Assembly: GCA_003695085.1 (NCBI GenBank)
Contig: RFIV01000189.1
Coordinates: forward strand, 1-8,383
Direction of reading: 5' to 3'
From: Gammaproteobacteria bacterium
GTDB taxonomy: Bacteria > Pseudomonadota > Gammaproteobacteria > Pseudomonadales > Oleiphilaceae
Length of the DNA: 8,383 nucleotides
Part shown: positions 1-6,162 of the stretch, piece after piece
How positions within the stretch are numbered: position 1 is the stretch's first letter
Layout of the letters: every line of letters begins with the position of its first letter
Position numbers and translations under genes: made by a program
The notes under the pieces: generated by a model
Told to the model about the DNA's origin: nothing
Seen by the model: the letters and a program-made list of their open reading frames with translations, nothing else
Database searches by the model: none

Positions 1-572
1 CCAATACACTGTTGCTGAAGCTGGCCCGGGAAGGGCGCCGTGTCCTTCGCCTCAAGGGCGGTGATCCCTTCGTCTTTGGTCGCGGAGGAGAAGAACAGGC
101 ATGGCTTCATCAACACGGCGTGGAATGCTTCGTGGTGCCCGGTATCACCTCGGCGTTCGGATGTTCGGCGCTGAACGGCCTGCCGCTTACTCACAGAGAT
201 GCAGCGCAGATGGTCACCCTGGCCACCGGGCATCTGCAGAACGGTGAACTGCGGCTGGACTGGCAGGCACTGGCAACCGGTAATCAGACAGTTGTGTTCT
301 ATATGGGCCTGGCCAACGCCGCCATCATTCGTGAAAAACTGATTGCCCATGGTCGCGCACCCGGCACGCCGGTGGCGCTCATCGAACGAGGTGCCACGCC
401 TCAGCAGCGCCGCTGCATCACCACGCTGAATCAGTTGCCGGACAGCATCCTGTCCCATGGGTTTCAGCCACCCACATTGATCATTGTGGGTGATGTGGTC
501 CGTCATGCTGCCCATGCAGATGCCTGGCTGCCGGCGTTTGAATCACTTCAGGAGGCAGTCTCATGCGGATAA
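1..572 (+). CDS. nirE: Uroporphyrinogen-III C-methyltransferase, NirE type (5' partial)
   Basis: This enzyme uses S-adenosylmethionine to methylate C2 and C7 of uroporphyrinogen III, giving precorrin-2, the branch point to siroheme and heme d1; it acts in the cytoplasm. The reading frame is open from base 3, so the true start lies upstream. About 189 residues are present, against roughly 260-280 for the family, so about the first third is missing. Visible tetrapyrrole-methylase hallmarks are the GGDPFVFGRGGEE motif near the left edge, the VPGITSAFGCSALNGLPLTHR segment, the LIERGATPQQR segment and a C-terminal PTLIIVGDVV strand. The stop at 570-572 overlaps the nirN start by 10 bases, indicating translational coupling. 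The family also includes siroheme CobA/SUMT enzymes. The name nirE rests on coupling to nirN and the nearby nor genes, matching the nirJ-nirE-nirN order known in Pseudomonas aeruginosa. Confidence 0.9.
   Translation, partial: NTLLLKLAREGRRVLRLKGGDPFVFGRGGEEQAWLHQHGVECFVVPGITSAFGCSALNGLPLTHRDAAQMVTLATGHLQNGELRLDWQALATGNQTVVFYMGLANAAIIREKLIAHGRAPGTPVALIERGATPQQRRCITTLNQLPDSILSHGFQPPTLIIVGDVVRHAAHADAWLPAFESLQEAVSCG
550..555 (+). promoter_or_regulatory. Ribosome binding site of nirN
   Basis: AGGAGG lies inside the end of nirE, 7 bases before the ATG at 563. It fixes the nirN start within the upstream gene and supports coupled translation of the pair. Confidence 0.75.
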
Positions 573-2143
573 CCCCCCGACTTCGCCGGTATGGCGCTCT
601 CCTGACTTCGATGTTGGGCCTGGTACTGGCCGCCCCCCAGGCGATCGCGGATGCGCCGAACAGCCCGGAGGCACTCTACACGCAACACTGTGCGGCGTGT
701 CATGGCGTCAATCGTCTGGGTGGCATGGGCCCGGCACTACTACCGGAAAACCTGGGACGACTGCGCCCGGCCAAGGCCGTCAAGGTCATACGGGACGGTC
801 GCCCGGCGACGCAGATGCCCGCTTTTGGTCACCAGCTCTCGGACAAGCAGATCAAAGCGCTGGCAAAATGGATCTATACCCCTCTGCCACACATGCCAGA
901 CTGGGGCCAGTCTCAGATCCAGGCCTCCCGGATACAGTATGAAGATATCACCCGGCTACCCAAATCCCCGGTCTATCAGGCCGACATGCAGAATCTGTTC
1001 GTTGTAGTGGAAACGGGTGATCATCATGTCACGGTACTCGACGGTGACACCTTCGAGCCCATCACACGCTTTCCCAGCCGATATGCCCTGCATGGCGGCC
1101 CCAAATACTCACCGGATGGCCGTTTTGTGTACTTCGGCTCGCGCGATGGCTGGATTACCCAGTACGACCTGTACTCACTCAAGGTGGTCGCCGAAATCCG
1201 GGCCGGCATCAACATGCGCAATGTGGCCATATCCGATGACGGGCACTGGCTGATGGCCGCCAACTACCTGCCCCACACACTCGTACTGCTGGATGCGATC
1301 ACCCTCGAACCCGTAAAGATCTATCCGGTAGCGGATCTGAACGGAAAGTCATCACGGGTGTCGGCCGTGTACACCGCTCCCCCGCGCCACAGCTTCATTG
1401 CAGCATTGAAGGACGTGAAGGAGGTGTGGGAGATTCCGTACCCGAATCTTACGGTACCAAAGGTCTATGACAGGCCCTTGCGTCCCGCCGTTCAGGCCTT
1501 GCGTGCACACGCGGTGCCCATGGAGGTTCAGCGAATTCCCGTTGCCGATTATCTGGATGACTTCTTTTTCGATCCTGATTACCGCTATCTCATCGGCGCC
1601 AGCCGCTCCGGTGGCAGCGCATGGGTCATGGATCTGGATACCCGTCAGCCTGTCACGGAGCTTGCGTTGGGCGGCATGCCCCATCTGGGTTCGGGGATTA
1701 CCTGGCGGTGGAAGAACACCCGGGTCCTGGCCACCCCCAATCTCAAAAAAGGCGAAATCACCATCATCGACATGGCCACATGGAAGCCTATCAAGCGCCT
1801 GCCTACCCCGGGACCGGGCTTCTTCATGCGCAGCCACAGTCAGTCGCCCTGGGCCTGGGCAGACGTATTCTTCGGCCCGAACCGTGACCAGATGCTGGTC
1901 ATCAACAAGCAGACGCTGGAGATAGAGAAAACCCTGATTCCAAGGCCAGGCAAGACCAGCGCCCATATCGAGTACACCCGGGACGGCAAGTATGCCCTGC
2001 TCAGCATCTGGGAAAATCCCGGAGAGCTCATTGTCTACGATGCCCAAACGCTCAAGGAGCTGAAATCGCTTCCCATGTCCAAGCCTTCAGGAAAATACAA
2101 CGTATTTAACAAAACACATTACGATGAAGGCACAAGCCACTGA
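563..2143 (+). CDS. nirN: NirN, c-heme/d1-heme protein of heme d1 biosynthesis (dihydro-heme d1 dehydrogenase family)
   Basis: NirN is a periplasmic paralogue of nitrite reductase NirS. The P. aeruginosa protein is known to perform the last oxidation step in making heme d1 and to interact with NirS. The 526-residue product has a Sec signal peptide (basic residues 2-9, hydrophobic core about 11-24, likely cleavage after AIA at 29). A cytochrome c domain follows, with CAACH at 43-47 and a likely methionine ligand at Met85 (TQMPAF). From about 130 to the end is a d1-type eight-bladed propeller, ending in the SGKYNVFNKT segment near 509-518. His374 (GMPHLG) matches one of the two active-site histidines of NirS. 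The other, in the NirS FLHDGG motif, is aspartate here (YLDDFF, Asp332), which argues against a nitrite reductase. NirF is excluded by the c-heme domain. It is the last gene before a strong terminator. Confidence 0.88.
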   Translation: MRITPRLRRYGALLTSMLGLVLAAPQAIADAPNSPEALYTQHCAACHGVNRLGGMGPALLPENLGRLRPAKAVKVIRDGRPATQMPAFGHQLSDKQIKALAKWIYTPLPHMPDWGQSQIQASRIQYEDITRLPKSPVYQADMQNLFVVVETGDHHVTVLDGDTFEPITRFPSRYALHGGPKYSPDGRFVYFGSRDGWITQYDLYSLKVVAEIRAGINMRNVAISDDGHWLMAANYLPHTLVLLDAITLEPVKIYPVADLNGKSSRVSAVYTAPPRHSFIAALKDVKEVWEIPYPNLTVPKVYDRPLRPAVQALRAHAVPMEVQRIPVADYLDDFFFDPDYRYLIGASRSGGSAWVMDLDTRQPVTELALGGMPHLGSGITWRWKNTRVLATPNLKKGEITIIDMATWKPIKRLPTPGPGFFMRSHSQSPWAWADVFFGPNRDQMLVINKQTLEIEKTLIPRPGKTSAHIEYTRDGKYALLSIWENPGELIVYDAQTLKELKSLPMSKPSGKYNVFNKTHYDEGTSH

Positions 2144-2165
2144 AATAAAACGGATTTGAGTTTCA

Positions 2166-2183
2166 TCGCTCTGCCCGGAGCGA
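2166..2183 (+). repeat. Small hairpin upstream of the nir terminator
   Basis: TCGCTC (2166-2171) and GAGCGA (2178-2183) form a perfect 6-bp stem around a 6-base loop. It lies 22 bases after the nirN stop and 8 bases before the terminator stem. It may stabilise the 3' end of the nir transcript; no T-run follows it, so it is not itself a terminator. Confidence 0.5.
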
Positions 2184-2191
2184 GAACGTTT

Positions 2192-2218
2192 GGCCGGGTT
2201 CGCCCGGCCTTTTTTATT
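2192..2218 (+). terminator. Rho-independent terminator of the nir transcript
   Basis: GGCCGGG (2192-2198) pairs perfectly with CCCGGCC (2203-2209) around a TTCG tetraloop (2199-2202), a very stable loop. Six T residues follow at 2210-2215, then ATT. It sits 48 bases after the nirN stop and about 24 bases before the nor activator box, so it separates the nir and nor transcripts. Confidence 0.93.
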
Positions 2219-2241
2219 GAAAAACCCTTCAACTCAGTCGG

Positions 2242-2255
2242 TTGATCAAGGTCAA
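2242..2255 (+). promoter_or_regulatory. FNR/DNR/ANR-type activator box of norC
   Basis: The sequence TTGAT-CAAG-GTCAA matches the FNR/CRP-family anaerobic consensus TTGAT-N4-ATCAA at nine of ten half-site positions. It is centred at 2248.5, 71 bases before the norC start. If it acts from position -41.5, as class II sites do, transcription would start near 2290, and a weak -10 candidate TACTCT lies at 2279-2284. In pseudomonads nor promoters carry such boxes and respond to NO through DNR. Which regulator acts here cannot be read from the site, since FNR, ANR and DNR recognise nearly the same sequence. Confidence 0.78.
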
Positions 2256-2278
2256 GGTCATCGAGGCGGCTCAACACG

Positions 2279-2284
2279 TACTCT
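2279..2284 (+). promoter_or_regulatory. Possible -10 element of the norC promoter
   Basis: TACTCT keeps the first two and last bases of TATAAT and lies at the distance expected for a class II promoter driven from the box at 2242-2255. The match is weak, as is usual for activator-dependent promoters. The start point near 2290 is an inference from spacing only. Confidence 0.4.
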
Positions 2285-2319
2285 GACACTGTCTGATCAT
2301 AACGAAAGGGAGACACCAC

Positions 2320-2766
2320 ATGGCTGATCGCTTTACCAAAAGCATGGCCAGAAACATCTACCTTGGAGGAAGTGTATTCTTCATTCTGTTGTTTCTGGCC
2401 CTGACCTTCGACACCATGCAGGCCATGCCCCAACGAGACAACCGGGCCCAGCTGACTGAAGCTGCGGCACGCGGAAAGCTCGTCTGGGAGCAGAACAACT
2501 GCATTGGCTGCCACACACTGCTGGGTGAAGGTGCATACTTCGCGCCAGAACTCGGAAACGTATTCCAGCGCCGCGGCGCGTCCGACAGTGAAACGTTCAA
2601 GGCGTTCATGCACGCCTGGATGAACGCGCAACCTACGGGTGTACCCGGGCGCCGGCAAATGCCCCAGTTCAACCTGACTGACCAGGAAATTGATGATCTG
2701 GCGGCATTCCTCGAATACTCAGCCGGTATCAGTACCAACGACTGGCCGCCCAACATCGAAGGCTAA
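2320..2766 (+). CDS. norC: Nitric oxide reductase subunit C (cytochrome c subunit of cNOR)
   Basis: NorC passes electrons from soluble cytochrome c or azurin-type donors to NorB for reducing two NO to N2O. It is anchored in the inner membrane with its heme domain in the periplasm. The 148 residues match the usual family length. One N-terminal membrane helix (about 13-31, following a basic start) is an uncleaved anchor. The c-type heme site is CIGCH at 61-65 in the family pattern NNCIGCHTLLGEGAYFAPEL, and Met114 in GRRQMPQF is the expected sixth ligand. An AAGGGAG ribosome binding site (2306-2312) lies 7 bases before the ATG. norB follows after 12 bases with its own AAGGAG, so the two are co-transcribed from the FNR/DNR-type promoter upstream. 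Confidence 0.96.
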   Translation: MADRFTKSMARNIYLGGSVFFILLFLALTFDTMQAMPQRDNRAQLTEAAARGKLVWEQNNCIGCHTLLGEGAYFAPELGNVFQRRGASDSETFKAFMHAWMNAQPTGVPGRRQMPQFNLTDQEIDDLAAFLEYSAGISTNDWPPNIEG

Positions 2767-2778
2767 GGAGCGCTGATC

Positions 2779-4137
2779 ATGCAATATCAATCTCAGGCTG
2801 TCGCCAAACCCTACTTCATATTTGCTCTCATGCTCTTTGCCGGGCAGGTACTGTTCGGGCTGATCATGGGCCTGCAATACGTGATCGGAGACTTTCTGTT
2901 TCCGGCCATCCCGTTCAACGTCGCACGGATGGTACACACCAACCTGCTCATTGTCTGGCTGCTGTTCGGCTTCATGGGAGCGGCCTACTACCTCATCCCG
3001 GAAGAATCCCAGCGTGAACTGCACAGCCCCAAACTGGCCATCGCCCTGTTCTGGATCTTTGCCGTCGCGGGCACGCTGACCATACTCGGCTACCTGCTGG
3101 TTCCGTATGCCGGTCTGGCCAAGATGACCGGAAACGAGCTGTTGCCGACCATGGGGCGGGAATTCCTCGAGCAACCCACGATTACCAAAATCGGCATTGT
3201 CATCGTGGCACTCGGCTTTCTTTACAATCTCGGCATGACGGTACTCAAGGGCCGCAAGACGGTGATCAATATCGTCCTGATGACGGGCCTGGTAGGTCTG
3301 GCTGTCATGTTCCTGTTCTCCTTCTACAACCCGGAAAACCTGGCACTGGACAAGTACTTTTGGTGGTGGGTCGTGCATCTGTGGGTTGAAGGTGTCTGGG
3401 AACTGATCATGGGCTCCATCCTTGCCTACGTGCTCATCAAGACCACCGGTGTGGACCGTGAAGTGGTCGAGAAGTGGCTGTATGTCATTATTGCCATGGC
3501 CCTGATTACCGGCATCCTCGGTACCGGCCACCACTACTACTGGATCGGGCCGCCCGAGTACTGGAAGATTCTGGGATCTGTCTTCTCCGCTCTGGAGCCG
3601 ATTCCCTTCTTCCTGATGGCCGTCTTTGCCTTCAACATGGCCAACCGTCGCCGTCGTGAACACCCGAACCGTGCTGCACTGCTGTGGGCGATGGGTTGCG
3701 GTGTCATGGCCTTCCTCGGCGCAGGTGTATGGGGTTTCCTGCACACACTGGCACCGGTGAACTACTACACACACGGCACCCAGATTACAGCCTCTCACGG
3801 ACACATGGCCTTCTACGGCGCCTACGCCATGCCCGCGCTGCGTGGCCGCCCGGATGGCAACAGCAACAAGGCACAGGTTGTGGAAATGTGGGGCTTCTGG
3901 CTGATGACCATCGCCATGGTCTTCATCACCCTGTTCCTGACCGGTGCGGGTATCCTGCAAGTGTGGCTGCAACGTGTACCGGAAAGCGGTGTCGCCTTGG
4001 GCTTCATGGCTACCCAGGATCAGATCGGCCTGTTCTACTGGCTGCGCGAGATCACAGGCGTGGTCTTCCTGATCGGCCTGGTGGTGTACTTTGTTTCCTT
4101 CTTCGTGGACAAGGACACCGAGATCCAGAGTGCCTGA
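2779..4137 (+). CDS. norB: Nitric oxide reductase subunit B (catalytic subunit of cNOR)
   Basis: NorB is the membrane catalytic subunit of cytochrome c-dependent NO reductase, a heme-copper oxidase relative whose active site pairs heme b3 with a non-heme iron (FeB). The 452-residue protein has about 12 predicted membrane helices and lacks the N-terminal extension of quinol-dependent qNOR. All key residues are present at a constant offset of 7 from P. aeruginosa numbering, recalled from the known structure: His53 and His342 for low-spin heme b, His340 for heme b3, His200, His251 and His252 plus Glu204 for FeB, and Glu208 and Glu273 of the acidic active-site set. Motifs are WWWVVHLWVEGVWE, GTGHHYYWIGPPEYW and ASHGHMAFYGAYAMP. 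AAGGAG at 2765-2770 overlaps the norC stop, 8 bases before the ATG. A long reverse-strand open frame over this gene is an artefact of its codon use. Confidence 0.98.
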   Translation: MQYQSQAVAKPYFIFALMLFAGQVLFGLIMGLQYVIGDFLFPAIPFNVARMVHTNLLIVWLLFGFMGAAYYLIPEESQRELHSPKLAIALFWIFAVAGTLTILGYLLVPYAGLAKMTGNELLPTMGREFLEQPTITKIGIVIVALGFLYNLGMTVLKGRKTVINIVLMTGLVGLAVMFLFSFYNPENLALDKYFWWWVVHLWVEGVWELIMGSILAYVLIKTTGVDREVVEKWLYVIIAMALITGILGTGHHYYWIGPPEYWKILGSVFSALEPIPFFLMAVFAFNMANRRRREHPNRAALLWAMGCGVMAFLGAGVWGFLHTLAPVNYYTHGTQITASHGHMAFYGAYAMPALRGRPDGNSNKAQVVEMWGFWLMTIAMVFITLFLTGAGILQVWLQRVPESGVALGFMATQDQIGLFYWLREITGVVFLIGLVVYFVSFFVDKDTEIQSA

Positions 4138-4152
4138 CGTCTCTTGATACAG

Positions 4153-4177
4153 GGGCCTCCGACACAGGAGGCCCTTT
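4153..4177 (+). terminator. Hairpin between norB and norD (weak terminator or attenuator)
   Basis: GGGCCTCC (4153-4160) pairs perfectly with GGAGGCCC (4167-4174) around a 6-base loop GACACA. Only three T residues follow. It begins 16 bases after the norB stop and leaves about 80 bases before norD. A GC-rich 8-bp stem with a poor T tract suits partial termination or protection of the norCB message from 3' exonucleases, so that norD would be expressed at a lower level. Confidence 0.7.
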
Positions 4178-4254
4178 CCACTCTCTTCACGGTTGTTCAA
4201 AGCCGCCTGAGAACCAGACGGTTTTGACCAGCCCGAATAACCGGAGTCAATCTG

Positions 4255-6084
4255 ATGGAAGAATGGGTCGGCGAAAAATGGCACCACTTCATCACACGCA
4301 AGGCCGATACCTCGTTTCCGTCCGAAGCTGTCGCACTGGTTGATGTCAGCAAGCGACTTCATACCCTGATTCGCGCCTTGAGCGGCAACGAATTGCTGGA
4401 AATTCAGCCCAGCCCGGAAACCTATTTTCATGTCAGGCAAACGGCGCGCCAGAAACTTGCGGGCCTGGGGCGCACACACGCGCCGGTGTGGCGAAGCAAG
4501 CATCGGATCTACGTGCCGGAAACCGTTGCCCTGCTGCCTTCGCGCAAGCTCAATGAAGACCTCTATCTGTGGTGGTGCCTGCTGTGTGTCAACGCACCGG
4601 TCGAATGGCGCGACTGGCTGACGGATAACCAAACAGCCGTGCACCAAACGCTGGAAGCCTTCCCCGGATTCCTCACGCGCTGGCACGCCCTTGTTGCCGC
4701 ATGCCTGGCTCAACGCCCGGACCCTGACACACTCCCTGCGGATGAATCCGCCGCAGAGAAGGCGCTGAGACAAGCCATTCAGCATCCCGGCTCGATCAAC
4801 ACCTTGCCTCCGGCGAAACTGGCACCTGCCCCGGTGTGCCTGTGGCTCTACCCCCAGTTCGGCAGTCCGGTCAGCCAGTCACGTGATGATCAGGATGACC
4901 CGGCCATGCGCCGTCAACCCGATGAGAACAGTTCACAGGGGTCAGGCAAACAACGAAAACGTGCAGAGCGCATGGACAAGGGCAAGAAGGACGGGCTCTT
5001 GCTATTTCGCCTTGAAAGCCTGCTCAGCTGGGCAGAAATGACCAAGGTGGATCGCAGCGAAGATGACTCGGAAGATGATGACAGTGCAGTCGCCGAAGAC
5101 CTGGATGTCATCACACTCAGTACCAAGGGCACTGCCTCAAAAGGACTGAAACTCAGTCTCGACCTGCCCTCCGATGACGAGGATGACATTCCGCTGGGCG
5201 AAGGCATCCGCCTCCCGGAATGGGATTTTCGAAAGGGCCACTACCGAACCGATTATTGCCTGCTGCAACCACTTTCTCCCAGGCATCTCGGAAGCGAGCG
5301 CCTGCCTGAACATCTCCGGGCCGATGCCCAACGCGTGCGACGCCAGTTCCAGAACCTTCAACCCGTTCGATACTGGCAAAAACACCTGCGAGAAGGTGAC
5401 GAAGTCGACCTGAATGCATGGCTGGATCATGCCACGGCACGCAGCCAGGGCCATGCAGAGGGTGATCCGCAGGTTTTTTCTTCATTCTCCGGCCAGCTGC
5501 GTGATCTCAACTGCCTCGTCCTGGCCGACCTGTCATTGTCCACCGATGCCTGGCTCGGCAACCGGTGCACCGTGCTCGACGTGATCCGGGACAGCCTCCT
5601 GCTGTTCAGCGAGGCCCTGTCCGCCAGTGAAGACCCCTTCGCGCTGTATGGTTTCAGCTCCCGGCGAAACAGCCTGGTGCGCTTTACCGAACTCAAGGCC
5701 TTCAACGAACCGTACGGGGCCAATGTCCGGGCACGCATCAACGGCCTGCGGCCCGGCTACTATACACGCATGGGCGCAGCCATCCGGCATGCCACCACCT
5801 TGATTTCACGCCGGCCATCGCATCAGAAACTCCTGCTGCTCATCACAGACGGCAAGCCCAACGACCTGGATCAGTACGAAGGACGTTATGGTGCCGAAGA
5901 TACCCGTATGGCCGTGGTAGAAGCCCGCCAAAGGGGCGTTGTACCGTTTTGCGTCACCATTGATCAGGAAGCCGGTGATTATCTCCCCTACCTGTTCGGA
6001 AGCCAGCATTACTGTCTGATCTCCGATCCTCATCAGCTGCCAGCCAGGCTGCCCAGGCTCTATGCCCAGCTGACACACAATTGA
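4255..6084 (+). CDS. norD: NorD, VWA-domain protein for nitric oxide reductase activation
   Basis: NorD is a cytoplasmic von Willebrand factor A protein which, with the MoxR-type AAA+ ATPase NorQ, is needed to produce active NorCB, probably by helping FeB insertion. The 609 residues match the family length of about 600-640. The N-terminus MEEWVGEKWHHFITR is typical. The middle (about 205-315) is polar and highly charged, with acidic runs at 268-282 and 307-311. The VWA domain covers about 415-605: the metal-ion adhesion motif is DLSLS (Asp425, Ser427, Ser429), with Thr504 and the TDGKPND segment (Asp532) supplying the remaining expected sites. GGAG at 4243-4246 lies 8 bases before the ATG. 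No second FNR-type box is evident in the 117-base gap after norB, so transcription probably reads through the hairpin at 4153-4177. norQ is absent here and must lie elsewhere, as nirQ does in Pseudomonas. Confidence 0.93.
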   Translation: MEEWVGEKWHHFITRKADTSFPSEAVALVDVSKRLHTLIRALSGNELLEIQPSPETYFHVRQTARQKLAGLGRTHAPVWRSKHRIYVPETVALLPSRKLNEDLYLWWCLLCVNAPVEWRDWLTDNQTAVHQTLEAFPGFLTRWHALVAACLAQRPDPDTLPADESAAEKALRQAIQHPGSINTLPPAKLAPAPVCLWLYPQFGSPVSQSRDDQDDPAMRRQPDENSSQGSGKQRKRAERMDKGKKDGLLLFRLESLLSWAEMTKVDRSEDDSEDDDSAVAEDLDVITLSTKGTASKGLKLSLDLPSDDEDDIPLGEGIRLPEWDFRKGHYRTDYCLLQPLSPRHLGSERLPEHLRADAQRVRRQFQNLQPVRYWQKHLREGDEVDLNAWLDHATARSQGHAEGDPQVFSSFSGQLRDLNCLVLADLSLSTDAWLGNRCTVLDVIRDSLLLFSEALSASEDPFALYGFSSRRNSLVRFTELKAFNEPYGANVRARINGLRPGYYTRMGAAIRHATTLISRRPSHQKLLLLITDGKPNDLDQYEGRYGAEDTRMAVVEARQRGVVPFCVTIDQEAGDYLPYLFGSQHYCLISDPHQLPARLPRLYAQLTHN

Positions 6085-6097
6085 CATGATTTAACCA

Positions 6098-6114
6098 ACA
6101 CATCCCGGATGTGT
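6098..6114 (+). repeat. Perfect 7-bp inverted repeat between norD and the binding-protein gene
   Basis: ACACATC (6098-6104) and GATGTGT (6108-6114) flank the 3-base spacer CCG. It begins 14 bases after the norD stop. No T-run follows, so it is a poor terminator. It lies just before TACAAT (6118-6123), a candidate -10 box, and would then overlap the spacer of that promoter as an operator would. Its role is undetermined. Confidence 0.5.
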
Positions 6115-6117
6115 GTC

Positions 6118-6123
6118 TACAAT
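6118..6123 (+). promoter_or_regulatory. Possible -10 box for the binding-protein gene
   Basis: TACAAT matches TATAAT at five of six positions and lies 39 bases before the TTG start at 6163. No good -35 box stands at 17 bases; a perfect TTGACA occurs at 6081-6086 but is 31 bases away, too far for a standard sigma-70 promoter. Confidence 0.35.
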
Positions 6124-6162
6124 AAGAATCAGATAGTGCCATGCTCCGGAGTGCCGTAACTG

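Noticed and set aside
1352..2047. 231-codon open frame on the minus strand within nirN
   Set aside because: It is antisense to the convincing d1 propeller and has no domain or good ribosome site.
563..2143. Nitrite reductase NirS
   Set aside because: One active-site histidine is replaced by Asp332, and the C-terminus and the position beside nirE fit NirN.
2217..2232. TTGAA-N6-TTCAA palindrome as a second FNR-type box upstream of norC
   Set aside because: The half-sites are two bases too far apart for FNR/DNR, and the left arm overlaps the terminator T-rich tail.
2719..4785. 688-codon open frame on the minus strand covering norB
   Set aside because: It lies fully antisense to norB, whose protein has every expected ligand. 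The translated product is rich in His, Gln, Asp and Gly with no recognisable domain, as expected from the reverse of a codon-biased membrane protein gene.
6081..6094. TTGAC-ATGA-TTTAA as an FNR-type site upstream of the orphan binding-protein gene
   Set aside because: The right half-site lacks the conserved C and A positions, and the left arm overlaps the norD stop. The match is too weak to claim.
6081..6123. TTGACA (6081-6086) with TACAAT (6118-6123) as a sigma-70 promoter pair
   Set aside because: The spacer is 31 bases, far from the required 16-18.
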